From Pseudopithomyces maydicus (Eukaryota; Ascomycota; Dothideomycetes; Pleosporales; Didymosphaeriaceae), in NCBI GenBank assembly GCA_026873275.1, contig JANTUC010000007.1:2170001-2234000 (forward strand): 64,000 bases of DNA, in the 5' to 3' direction. The notes beneath the pieces are model-generated. The model saw only the letters and a program-made list of their open reading frames with translations. It ran no database searches and was not told the origin of the DNA. Both the position numbers and the translations under genes were made by a program. Below, one piece after another: positions 10,406-21,710 of the stretch (the first letter of the stretch is position 1; each line of letters opens with the position of its first letter).

Positions 10406-12505
10406 ATGTACGCCAAGTCCTTGGTTAGCGTTCTGTCCCTGTTTGGCTGTGCGGCTGCATCTTCCTATCAAGATGCAGCCGTAACTCGATGCGTACGATA
10501 TTGCTTCCCCAGATTCTGACTGTTCTATACTAAGGCCTTCAGTGCACGGAATTGGCAGCTCGATTGCCGAATACCACGTTTGCGCGAGATGCATCTCAGT
10601 CGTCCATGTACTACGAGACAAAGACGTCGTTTTGGTGTAAGCTTGTCACTTTTTTTCTTTTTACATCTGTGGAACACAGGTATATGCACGTAGCCGTGCC
10701 ACCAATCTCACAGAGATAGCATTTCCCCCTTGCGGTTTAAACCCGACCGGTGAAGACGCAGCCTCACCATACCCATCTTCCCCACTTAAAACAAGATTTT
10801 GATACGTGCTTGTCAAAACTTAATCCACATCTCTGATAACCCGTCACAGCTTCAACCGAATGGCTCGATCCGACCTGCGTGTTTCTCCCCACCAGAACCG
10901 CCGACGTCGAGATCGCGGTTTCCATCTTCACCGCCAATGACTGCCCCTTTGCCATTCGCGGAGGCGGTCACAGCGCCATCCGCGCAGCTGCCAACATCGA
11001 TGATGGCATTCTTATCAGCATGAAGAACGTCAAAGACATCACCTTCAGCAAGGACTTCTCCACTGCGACCATCGGCGCGGGCAACACCTGGGCCGAAGCC
11101 TACGAAGCCATCGAAGCCAAAGGCTACATGATTGTAGCCGGCCGCTTCGGCACCGTAGGCACTGGTCTCGTCCTCGGAGCCGGCTTCTCGTACCTGAACA
11201 ACCGCCACGGTCTAGGCGCCGACAACGTCGCTGGGTACCGGGTGATCCTCGCCAACGGGACGACCGTCCTCGCGAATTCGACGCACCACTCCGATCTCCA
11301 CTGGGCGCTCAAGGGAGGCGGCAACAACTTTGGTGTCGTCTCGCATTACGAGTTGATTCTGCATCCCAGCGCGGGTTGTTTCGGCGGGCGCTACACGTAC
11401 CCGCACAGCTCGATCGAAGCGGTGAAGAAGGCTACGTACAACTACCACGTCAAGACCGCTATCGAGGACAAAGATGTGCACGTTCTGCCAACTTATGTCT
11501 TCGCCAACAACGAGACGTATGGCTACACACCCGTCGTGTCAAACCGGAACGCCACATCCCTGCCCCCCTCGTTGAAACAATGGGACGACATCCCGCACTC
11601 GAATCAAACCATGAAGTACAGGAAATACGGCAACCTCGCGAACGAGCTGGTGGCTGGCTTTCCCAACGGCTTGGTGTAAGTATTATATATACATCTCTTA
11701 TCAAAGGATCGTTCGTCGACGGGACTTGACTTGACTTGACCGAGTGACTGACTAACGGTCCCCAGCCAATCGCACTACACCTTCACCGTGTACCCCGACG
11801 AAGCCTACTTCAGCGAGCTCTTCGACCTGTGGGAGGAATTCTGCACGTCCATGTCCCACATCGAGGGGTTCAACGGCTTGCACACCGTCATGCCCATCAC
11901 GCCGCACGCCATTGCTGAGGGCATCCGGCGCGGACGCAACGCGTTGGGGTTTGAGCGCGCGAAGCCGAATACCACGCTGTCTGGTAAGTGATGTTTGTGT
12001 TTTTCACTTGATTAACTATCCACTCACCTGACCACCCATTTCAACATCCGCGGATGTATATATATACATATATATGATATGGACATCTAATACATCCCAG
12101 TATTCTACCTCGGCGTAACCTTCACCAACGAATCCGACATCGACACCGTCTTCCCCGCGTGGGAAATCTTCGTCCGCACGCTGCAGGTTCGCGCGAAGAA
12201 GAAGGGCATCTTGTTCCCCTACATGTACGTCATTCCTTCTGACCCCCTTCTTACCCCCTCCCTTCCACCCCCTCCCACCCCTCCCATCCATTTCTCCCCC
12301 CTTCCCCTTCCCCTTCCCCTCCCCGCCACCGCGCTGATCATGTACACACAGCATGATGAACTACTCAGACCACAACCAACAAGTCCTCGCCTCGTACGGC
12401 GACGCCAACGTCAAGCGCCTGCAATCCGTGCAGGCGCGATACGACCCCTCGCTCGTGTTCCAGCGGCTGGTCACGGGGGGCAGAAACTGCCTTTGTAGTT
12501 TGTAG
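10406..12505 (+). CDS. Secreted FAD-linked oxidoreductase 2 (BBE-type)
   Basis: Six exons (10406-10480, 10543-10636, 10850-11675, 11766-11983, 12101-12224, 12352-12505) give about 496 residues. The first two small exons supply a signal peptide (MYAKSLVSVLSLFGCAAA) and a Cys-containing lead (CTELAARLPNTTF) joined to TEWLDPTCVFLPTRT, which begins the FAD_binding_4 domain. The flavin-binding loop is IRGGGHSAIRAAAN, whose His is the expected covalent link. The second loop reads GRFGTVGTG, with no Cys, so single covalent attachment is expected, unlike oxidase 1. The C-terminal YDPSLVFQRLVTGG is the usual BBE end. Intron 2 (10637-10849, 213 bp) is long for this window, and its boundaries are the least certain. 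The substrate is unknown. Confidence 0.85.
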
Positions 12506-14821
12506 ATATGTAGATACGTAGATACGTACGTGCGTAGATGCATACATGCATAAGTATAGTGTTGAGTGCGTGGGTTGTGGGGTGGGGGAAAGAGAGGTGG
12601 AGAGGAGCGGGGGTGTGGGCTTGAGATGAGGGGGTGGGGGTTAGATTATAGATGTTTACTTATGTATCTTTGTATAAAATCATTCGTTGGTTGTGTGGTT
12701 TGTTGTTGGCTTTCACGTGCTGTGGTGCGTTTCACGGGTTGTGTCCGCTTTTCTGTTCTGACGGGATATAGCGGTATACGGGAGGGTGCACGTGCTGTTT
12801 GTCACATGATGTGGGCTTTTTCCAGGTGTACATAGAAAGAGGGGGATATCAGCATCGAGAGAAGAGCACTGGATGCTTTAGGTTGAAGCGTGGGGGTGGT
12901 ATGTGCATGAGAAGGGGATCCTATGTAGATAGGTGTACACATGCACGCGTGCACGTTTCAAAACTCCTCGTTGGTTCCGCATACATATGTACACATGCAT
13001 GCATCTAATTTCCTTTTCCCTCTCCATCATTCCCCGTCGTGAAGTTCCCACGCCCCCTTATCTATGTATCTGCCATCTATCTGTACATAGGTATGCATGT
13101 GCACCTGTGTAGCTACGTATTTCGCATCCCCCACGACGCCGACTTTGCAGATCGCCCTGACCTGCATACAACAAACCACACACCCCAGCTGACTCCTTCG
13201 AATACCGCGTGGCAGCATGTACCTACCTACAGTAAGGTCCAGGGTCCAATACCATGCATGCAGGGCGCTGCTCGCTCTCCTCCGGGAAGTCCGTTAACTC
13301 CGAAACGGGCACCCTGCATGCATCAAGAAGCCCACGTCTAAACACCTTTCTTTGTATATAGTCATACGTAGGAATGTACGTACATACGTCATTGTTCGCG
13401 GACTCTGGATTGTCAGCGCCAATGGCTTGAGATTGGACATTCGATGTCGTCGGTGTTGTATTATGGGGGTTCCGTTCTTACACATGTGCATGTACATGTA
13501 GAATGAAGCAAGCGAAGGAGCGCTGATCGTCAAGATCGTTGCCATGGGCCAGATTATGATGCTCCTTCACCTTGCGCGCGTAATTACACAAAGCGTGAGG
13601 CTACTCAAGGGTGGCGAAAGAGCATATATTCGCATGACAGCAGTTTTCTGTCGCTGGCTCGATGGGTGCGTACATACATACACGCATACATACACGCATA
13701 TAACAAGCAAGCGACCACGCAGCATGTATGTAGAACAGTAGAACAACTGCCAACGGACTGCCCGTGTTCACAACCCCCCACCTCACGCCCGTCCTAAAAA
13801 ATAAAACAAAATGACAAATCACCACTGAACCGCAGATGCACTACCCGCACGACATCACCCATCTGCACTTCGCTCGACGCACGCCTCCATCCAAGCAACC
13901 GCAAGCATCTCAACCATCACCGCGCACGCACCCGCCCAGCAGCGCACCGTCAAAATCCTTATGCAACGCAATCCCCCGCCCTGCACTCACCCCACTACCG
14001 GGGCGACCAATAACCCCGCGATACGCGACTTACACGGCTTGTTTGCGAACTGGGTGGTACGACCGCCAAGCCAAGCCAAGCAGAACATGTATACTATACT
14101 ATACATGTAACGCCCCAAAGTCCGCGTTGTCTGCGTTAAGCCCGGGACGGCGCGTAGATACACCCACACGTATACATGTACGTGCGGAATATATAGATAT
14201 AGATAATGGAGGTGCGTGTATCCGGTGGAGCGTGGACGGCGATAAGGTGCTAAGAGGGGTGTGTACATGTGTACATGTACATATCTCCGCGGAACGATTC
14301 TGGGGGGTTCGGCGTATTTGCTGCTGGTGCTTTGGAGGTAGGGGGTGCTGGGGATGTGTAGATTTCCTATATGCGGGTTAGCGATTTGATGGGTGGCGTC
14401 TACGTAGGTGGAGTGGATGAGTTAGGTGGCTTGTCGAGTATGTATCTTGGTGGGGATTTAAGCTGGTTATTCGAATTTTAGTGATTATTGAACTTGATTC
14501 TATGAGTTTTTTATCAAGGATTTTTATATCAGGACGATACAGGAAATTTAAATGATGTAGGGGGATGGCATTGTAACGCTGATGGAGGAGTATGTCAGAA
14601 CAGTGAAACGAATAACGCGCACTCTTGTACGAGCATTCTGTGAAAAGTTCTATGGGTGAAATATACATCCGTCCAGCTGTAATAATTACTCCTTTTAGAT
14701 GAAATATCCTTAGCTTTCTCCGCGTGACTTCCTATCTTACACGTACCCACCCTCTCCCCCAGCCCCACCACAGCCCAGCATCCCCACCCCTCACTCCAAA
14801 TGACCTCGCTCCTACCACACT
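12506..14821. other. 2.3 kb gene-poor stretch rich in TATG/TACA simple repeats
   Basis: No ORF here has family features. The sequence is rich in (GTAT)n, (TACA)n and similar tracts, e.g. around 12500-12560, 13360-13390 and 13670-13700. It separates FAD oxidase 2 from the MFS gene. A small RNA or decayed gene cannot be excluded. Confidence 0.5.
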
Positions 14822-17419
14822 CTAAACGGCCATTCCTCCCAACCATAATCTAAACGAGCGTCGCCAATTCCTATGAAATCCAAATCCTACCCATCCTTCT
14901 AAACGAACGCCAGCCCCACATATACGTATATCCCCATATTCCCATCCCATCCCAGACTCAGTCTTACATTCCATACCCAGCCTCCCATACCCAGTCTTAC
15001 ATTCCATACCCAGTCTTACAAACCCAGACTCCCATACCCAATCTTCCATACCCAGTCCCCCATATCCAGTCTTACAAACCCGCAAGCAAACAACCCTCTC
15101 TATTTCCCCCTCACTCATCTCCCTCGACCGCCCGTCGTCATTTACACTCGTGCCCTTGGACGGTACCGCCGTCTCGTCTTCTTCCGACAGTGCGACTTCG
15201 ACTTCGGAGTCGGAGGGCGGCGTGGCGTGCATTTGTTTGTGCTGTGGGGGGTTAGTTGGGGTTGGGGTTGGGAGACTGAGGTGTTTGTATGTGTTTATAT
15301 ATATATATATGCATAGAGAGAGAGGGAGAGGGAGAGAAGTGGGGAGAGGTAGGGAGAGAGATGGAGACCCACAGGAAGTATCACAGCCAAGACCAGACAC
15401 AGCGCCGCAGCCACATAGCACGGGATGAATCTACAATCACACACACATTAGCTCAGCTCATGTAAATACAGCCACGCGAACGCGGATGACGTACGTCTTC
15501 CGCAGCGACAGAACCAAGGCGTTGGATAAAGCGGCGCGGGACTCGGCGTCGAGACTGGCGAATAGCTCCCCTGCTGCGCCTTCGATCGCGCCTTGCACCT
15601 GCTCGGTTGGGAGCTGGGGGAGTGCGGCGGAGATGGAGGATAGGGCCGAGGTGACGAATATGGCGCTGGAGATGGCGAGGCCGAAGGTTATGCCGCAGAG
15701 TTGGGCTGGGGTGTGTTAGTCGGTGGATAGAGTGGTAGATAGATAGATGGGTCGGGGATGAATTGGTGGGCGGAAAGGGGCGGGGGAGAGTAGGGAGGAG
15801 AAGGGGAAAAGTGAAAGGGGGGAGGGGGAGTGAAAAAATATGTACCCAGCATCATAAAACTCGTTCCAAACGCCATGTCCGCTGGCTCTAGGATGGAGAA
15901 CAGCACCGCGTACCCCGCTTGGACGAATGCCCCTGCGCCGATTCCAAGCAAGACTTCGTAACCGTACACGTTTTGCGCGGGGGTGCTTGTTGTGACGGTT
16001 GCTGTCGATGTTAGTTAGACACTCTGTTGAATATCTAACAGACGATAGGGACTGGTGCTATACTCACACAGTAAAACGGTAGCAATCAGCGCCAGCGCAC
16101 TCCCCCCAACATACCACACCTTATAATGCCCCACCTTGGACATAAACGCCCCATTCGCCAGCATCGTCGCGCTCAGCAGCGCGATGTACGGCAGCAACCG
16201 CACGCCCGACATCAGCGCGTCGTCGCCCCGCGTGAACTGGAAGTACAGCGGGATGTAGTAGATGGGGACGAACGTGAAGACGTCACATGTAGCAGCTAAC
16301 ACGGCGAGAAGCACCGCGTGTCCGTTCGTCATGAAGTGCATGGGGAACAAGCGATCGCGGTCGTTGGTGGTGTAGCAAAAGTGTTGCTGCAGCGCGAACA
16401 CGACGAGGAAGACACCCGCGAGCACGAACAGCACAATGGCCGCAGCGCTGTTCCAGGTAAACAGGCGGCCGCCGAAGTCGACGGCGAGAATGAGCGGGAG
16501 CATGGACGCAACGATGAGGATGGTGCCGAGCCAGTCCAGGCGAGCGGCGCGGGAGCGTCTGGAGGGTTTGTCAGGCGGCGAGGCGGAGGGCAGGAGGAAG
16601 AGCCATATGGGCGCGAGGACGGCACCTAGCTGAAGTCAGTATATCCAACACATATACATTCTGTTCACGCCGTCATAGAGGGCGCATACCCGCACACAGA
16701 TTGATGTAGAACGCCCAGCGCCACCCACCCGCCTTCGCCTTCTCGAACAACCCCCCAGTATCGGCCCCAGCACCGTCCCCACCCCCCACACCAACCCATT
16801 CAAACTCAAATACACCGGCCGTTCCCTCGACGTCGTGTTTATCGACAGCAACGTCACAGACCCCATGTACAGCCCATTCCCGCCAATCCCGGCCACGACC
16901 CTCCCCACGATCATAACCTCCATGGTGGGCGCCGCGCCGCACAGCGCCGAGCCCACCATGAAGAGTAAAGCGGACGCCAGGTACACGTATTTGGGGTCGA
17001 ACAGGGCGTAGATCTTGCCGAGGGGGAGGAGCAGGCAGAGGCCGCCGGCGGTGAAGCCGACGGAGAGCCAGGCGAGCTGCGAGGCTTGGCCGAGGGAGGC
17101 GAGGATGGCGGGGATGATGTTGGCGACGATGGTGTTGTCGAGGGCGTAGAGGAAGAGGGAGGAGGTGATGGCGAGGACGAGGAGGAACCACTGGGGGTGT
17201 CGTTAGTGGTGGTGGGGGTTGTCGTTTGTGAGATGGGAAAGAACAAGCTGGTCAATTGATTGAGTAAATAGAGATGTGATTGAAAGAGAGTTATTCCCCC
17301 TCTTGACAGCGAGAAAAAAAATTGCATGTGTATTTGCAGGGTTGCCTCCCTCCTTGCTTCCCAACTCAACTCACCTTGAAGCCATGCACGCTCCTTACAG
17401 AATCATCAGCGCCCGCCAT
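14822..17419 (-). CDS. MFS drug/metabolite exporter, 14-TM DHA2 type (one frameshift, repeat-extended tail)
   Basis: The gene starts at 17419 with a 15-codon exon (MAGADDSVRSVHGFK) spliced to WFLLVLAITSSLFLYALDNT at 17190. Motifs: LDNTIVANIIPAIL in TM1, GRVVAGIGGNGLY in the motif C region, WRWAFYINL after TM6, then an intracellular basic loop (PSRRSRAARLDW) and many later helices up to FIPCYVAAALCLVLAVILP. This is the 14-helix proton-antiporter class used to export fungal metabolites. Two oddities: the frame breaks in a run of six bases at 16751-16756 (LGPILGG|LFEKAK), apparently one base short; and the C-terminal tail after HKQMHATPP is acidic, then runs through a minisatellite reading KTGYGRLGMEC-like repeats to a stop at 14822. 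It is head-to-head with the SDR (471 bp). Confidence 0.82.
14940..15085. repeat. Minisatellite within the MFS tail exon
   Basis: About 20-bp units of the type CCCAGTCTTACATTCCATAC recur imperfectly. They are translated on the minus strand as KTGYGRLGMEC-like repeats if the MFS reading frame stays open as it appears. Confidence 0.65.
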
Positions 17420-17890
17420 TTCGAACTAGCTATTTCCAAGATTATGCCCAGCCCAGAAATCAGGAATAAACGAGGGTTGAAAAAGGGCGGCCATAATGGA
17501 GGTTTCAACCCATTAAACCCGTTACGCCCGCGATGTGCACGAATACTCCGGTCCGGGGGTGGCGTTTCTTTGTACACTACCCATGGACGTGCAGCGGCGG
17601 TACCGGCCCTTGTCGATCACTCCGCCCCTCCTCCGTCATCGCCAGGAACCACGCCGCACGCCACCCGCCGGGGTACGAGGTACAAACAGGCAGCAGGGCC
17701 ACGGATGCGTCTGGTTTTTTTATCCTTCAAGCTTCACGTTGAGGTCTTGGGTCTTTTGTACTTTGCTGCTGCTGCTGCTACCACTTGCACTTCTACATAC
17801 ATACAGTACTTTGTCACCACCACAACCACCACCACTACTTCTTCCAATCCACGAATTCTCATACCCCAAACACAAGACCCCACCGCAACC
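17420..17890. promoter_or_regulatory. Bidirectional promoter, MFS exporter / SDR
   Basis: 471 bp between divergent start codons. It includes a CT/ACC-rich leader (17760-17890) just upstream of the SDR start. No repeat shared with the other promoters was found by eye. Confidence 0.4.
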
Positions 17891-18738
17891 ATGCCCAAAG
17901 TCTGGCTCATCACCGGCTGCTCCTCAGGCTTCGGCCAAGAAATCGCCCTCGCGGCCCTCGCCCACGGCGACACCGTCGTCGCCACCGCGCGGGACCCCAC
18001 CAAGCTCTCCCAGCTCGCCTCGCGCGGCGCCCTCACCGAGCAACTCGACGTCCTCGACAGCGACGCCAACCTCGCCGCGCGCATCGCCGCCATCCTCGAA
18101 AAGACATCCACCATCGACATCCTCGTCAACAACGCGGGGTACATCCTCGCCGGCGGCGTCGAAGAATGCTCCCGCGACGAGGTCTCCGCGCAATTCAACA
18201 CCAACGTCTTCGGCCAGCTGAACGTCATCCGCGCGGTTCTCCCCGTCATGCGCAAGAAGCGCGCCGGCGTCGTCGCCAATCTCGGGTCCATCGGCGGGTG
18301 GCACGGCACCCCTGCCGCGGGCTTGTACTGCGCGAGCAAGGCGTGCTCGACCATCCTGTCCGAGGCGCTGCGCCAGGAGGTCGCGCACCTGGGCATCAAG
18401 GTGACGGCTATCGAGCCGGGGTACTTCCGGACGAACTTTCTGAGCGCGGGCCACAAGACGGTGGCGAGGAATAGGATTGAGGACCTAACTGAGGGGACTG
18501 ATGGCACGTATAAGGGGCTCGATGCGTATAATCAGAATCAGCCGGGCGACCCGAAGAAGGGGCGCAACTGATTGTGGAGGCGTTGACGGGGACGGGGAGG
18601 TGCGTGGGGAGGGAGTTACCCGTCAGGTTGAGCTTGGGAAGCGATGCGTATCAGTTGGTGAGTGGGTATATTGAGGGGTATAAGGCGGAGTTGGAGGGGT
18701 GGAAGGATGTTAGCACGACGACGGATTGTGATGCGTGA
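17891..18738 (+). CDS. Short-chain dehydrogenase/reductase (one apparent frameshift near the C-terminus)
   Basis: The ORF starts at 17891 (MPKVWLITGCSSGFG). The cofactor motif TGCSSGFG, the NNAG motif, the catalytic Ser in NLGSIGG and YCASK (YxxxK) identify a classical NAD(P)(H) SDR. It reduces a ketone or oxidises an alcohol. The open frame stops at 18571, but a neighbouring frame continues at once with IVEALTGTGRCVG and GRELPVRLSLGSDAY, the usual end of this subfamily, to a stop at 18738. One base appears missing in the G run at 18559-18562 (about 282 residues if full length). An intact shorter protein ending GDPKKGRN is possible but would lack the usual C-terminus. No intron is needed. Confidence 0.85.
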
Positions 18739-19303
18739 GGGGGGAGGAACAGCCATGGAAGTGTTGCGGTGGGGGATGATGGGAAAATATGGAGATGGCA
18801 AAATATGAGATAGGAAAATAGATGATTGATTGATTGATTGACCTTTTCTGATGTTCAAGCATGGTTTTGCTTAGTCTAGTCTACAAAAGCGACCGGACTA
18901 TCTATCTGGCACCGCGTACTCTGCGAGGTGCGCTACCATGACTCGTATGTGAACTACTGTATGTAGGTGGCTCGCTTGCATCCCGCCTAGTTCCCGCTCC
19001 CGCTCCCGCTCACATCATTATCCCTACCATGCCGAACCACGTCCCATGGTTGGTTCGAATTACATCTCCCACAGATAGTCAGATGGACTAGTCCAATCAC
19101 TTAATTCTTTTCGCAAGGATCTAGACAGGCCATACCACCTCCACCCGCCAGCAAATAACGGCAAATCAGGCGAGACGCAGCGAAACAGGCTAGTCACATA
19201 CGTATGCAGTGTGCATAGACAATCTCGCCTCCTAGGACAGACGCTCAATTCTACATACTGTATCCTCACTTCCAGTACCTATCCATCTCGCCCCATCCCC
19301 CGC
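18739..19303. other. Convergent intergenic region, SDR / O-methyltransferase
   Basis: 565 bp between two 3' ends. A short (TTGA)n tract lies at 18822-18841. No gene is seen. Confidence 0.45.
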
Positions 19304-20065
19304 TCACAACAGCTCCGAGTCCGGCAGCACAACCTCCACCAGCGAAACCTGACTGCGACAATCCCAGATCTTCCGCAGCTTCAAGCCCGCCCGCTCGATG
19401 ATGGTGCGGAACTCGCGCGGCGTCCGCTCGATCCCGTTGAGGAGCGACATCATGGCGAGATCGCGCTGGTGCGAGTACCGCGTGTAGTAGCCCTGTCGTA
19501 AACGTCAGCCTTTGTCTATCACACTTCTCCCCCAGCACCAGTATCCCAAAATACATGAAAAAGAAATGGAAAAGGAAAAAGAGAAAGAAGAAACTCACCC
19601 AATTCGCCGGCAACGGCTCAGGCGCCCTCTCCAACTCCTCCGCGCCCACAGTGGTATTCATAACCTGATCACAAATCAAAATCCTACTCCTCGCCCCCAT
19701 ACTCTTCCCAATCCCCCTCAGTATCCTGACGCAAAACTCATCCGACCAGTCATGCATGATGTACCGTAGCCAATACACATCCGCGCCCTTTACGGGATTC
19801 TCCTCGAAGAAGTCGTGCGGGCAGAACTCGACGCGCTTCTCGGCGAGCGCGGCCGGGTTTTCCTTGGGCCACACGATGGAGCGCGCTTGGGCGAGCATCG
19901 CGGCGCGGTCTTGGATGATGAAGCGCAGCGAAGGGTGCACGTGCGAGAGTTGCAGGCTGAAGCCGCCGACGCCGCCGCCGACGTCGACGATGAGGGCGGG
20001 GCCGAGGGAGGCCCAGGGAAGTCTGGGGGGAAGGTTAGCTGGTCTTTCTCTATACATACACACAT

Positions 20066-20099
<34 letters not shown>

Positions 20100-21224
20100 G
20101 CGTGTGTATATATGAGTAACTCACCATACAAATGCGCCCTCCCAAACACCTTCCCCCCGCCCACCATCGCCATCCCAAAAATCGGCAACTCAGGCCTCCC
20201 CACGAGCTCGTCCGCCGCGCGGCCTTCAACCGCCTTGTCGAGCTCGGTGCCGAATGGCCCCGGGTATCCGCTCGCGCTCCCGTCGGTGCCGCATTTGCCG
20301 TCGAGCAGGTTCTGGACGGTGATTTTCTCCTCGAGCCAGTCCCAGCGCGGTTTGTGGGTGGAAGCCGCGGATTGGAAGGCCGTGGAGGCGACGTCGTAGG
20401 AGGGGCCGGTGGTTTTGGAGAGGAGGGTGCGGGGGAGGTGGTCTGAGGCCGTGTAGATGTCGAAGGCGCTGGGGGGAGAGTTAGGTAGGTGGATGGGAGA
20501 TGGTGGGGAGATGGGAGGTGGGGAGGTGATGGGGAGATAGGGGAATGGAGGGGAAGGGGAAGGGGAAGGGGAAGGAAGGAAGGAAGGAAGACGTACAACA
20601 TGACGATGTAAGCCCTCAGCGGCTCGTTGTCGACCAGCGCGGCGGACACGCTGTTGTTGGCGAAGCGGTCGGTGGATACTTCGCGGAAGATGTGGATCGA
20701 GCAGAGGCAGCGCATTATCCTCGCTACATGTACATCATCGTCAGCAATCCATCAATCAATCAATCAACCATCCCTAACTCTCCTCCCCCCATCCCACCCC
20801 CTTCTCCCCACCACCCCAAGCCCACAACACCCAAACAGCGAAAAAGAAAACACTCACACAACTTCGCAGCATCACACCCCACCCTCCCCGCCAACTCCTC
20901 GACCGCAACCCCCTCCCTCTCGTGCCCCGCCAGCATATCCGGGATCCGCTTCTCGGCCGCAATGTGCAGCGCGCGCGCCTCAAAGTACTGCGTCGATACT
21001 TCGAGGAGGCGGTTGCTGGGCGTGCTGGCGAGCTCGGTGAGCATGCCTGCCGCGGAGAGGATGGTGCGCTGGGCGTCGAAGAGGGCCTTGGGGGGCAGGG
21101 CGTCGCGGTCGTTTTCGCGTGCTTCATTTTGGTCTTGGTCTTGGGCTTGTTGCTGGGAGGTGATGAGCGTTGCGAGGGCGGATTGGACGAGCGCGCCGAG
21201 CTGGATGAGGTGTGTGGTGTCCAT
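19304..21224 (-). CDS. SAM-dependent O-methyltransferase
   Basis: Five exons (21224-20858, 20723-20597, 20468-20125, about 20038-19599, 19492-19304) give about 488 residues. The N-terminal half is a helical dimerisation region with a winged-helix part (LCSIHIFREV, FANNSVSA). The SAM-binding motif is IVDVGGGVGG, and the catalytic His lies in RYIMHDWSDE; SLLNGIERTPREF is the usual C-terminal motif. This is the class-I O-methyltransferase type that methylates phenolic hydroxyls of fungal polyketides. The acceptor of the fourth exon is ambiguous: 20038 keeps the frame, whereas the stronger-looking acceptor at 20023 would not. Introns hold CA/TA microsatellites. It is head-to-head with the FAD monooxygenase (486 bp). 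Confidence 0.88.
20052..20100. repeat. (CA)n(TA)n microsatellite in an intron of the O-methyltransferase
   Basis: Alternating ACACAC then TATATA tract, lying in the third intron. Confidence 0.85.
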
Positions 21225-21710
21225 GGTTGGTGTGTATCAATCAAACGATGGATGTTCTAGATTTGATGTTATGAATTCAAAAAAGTAGGAAAATATAGTT
21301 CAATCTTTTTTTTCCTCCCGAGTTCTCTGATTCTTATTTCTTCGGAATCTCGTTCTCGGGTTTTCTGGGATACAGTCGAGGTATGGATTCAACCATTTTT
21401 GACCCTGCGAGAGGTGAGAAGATCGCAGACTGGAGTACTGGACCCCGGAATCCCCGTGGTGGCGATCGTCCAGCCCGTGGTGGAGATCGTCCAATGACGC
21501 GGACCGGAGTATGCGTGTGTGTAGGGGCGCGGACCGGCCCCCACGACCCCACGGACTAGGTTCTACATCTTCGACTACGCATGTGTGGGTAGGTAGGTAG
21601 ATAGATAGATAGATAGATAATATCTATGCAAATAAAACGCGGCTCTTTTGCAAAAAAGCATCTCGTTTCTGTAATTTTGTAATTTCGCTACCCAGCCCAT
21701 CTCAAACACC
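21225..21710. promoter_or_regulatory. Bidirectional promoter, O-methyltransferase / FAD monooxygenase, with direct repeat
   Basis: It contains CCCGTGGTGGCGATCGTCCA at 21453-21472 followed one base later by a near-identical copy (one mismatch) at 21474-21493. GCGGACCGG occurs twice further on (about 21499 and 21532). A (GTAG/ATAG)n tract occupies 21589-21620. The paired 20-mers could be regulator sites. Confidence 0.5.

Noticed and set aside
10850..12505. FAD oxidase 2 as an N-terminally truncated gene, because its main exon has no ATG
   Set aside because: Two upstream exons (10406-10480 and 10543-10636) supply a signal peptide and the expected Cys-containing lead in the correct phases.
13836..14381. 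181-codon plus-strand ORF
   Set aside because: Composition is Pro/Ser/Thr and simple-repeat driven, with no domain, signal peptide or neighbouring splice structure.
14940..15085. Regularly spaced repeats resembling a CRISPR array
   Set aside because: Units are contiguous and imperfect without unique spacers, and the genome is eukaryotic.
16751..16756. Frameshifted genes interpreted as pseudogenes
   Set aside because: All motifs survive on both sides of each break, and the same defect occurs in NUO49, which is needed for complex I; a homopolymer base-calling bias explains all nine sites.
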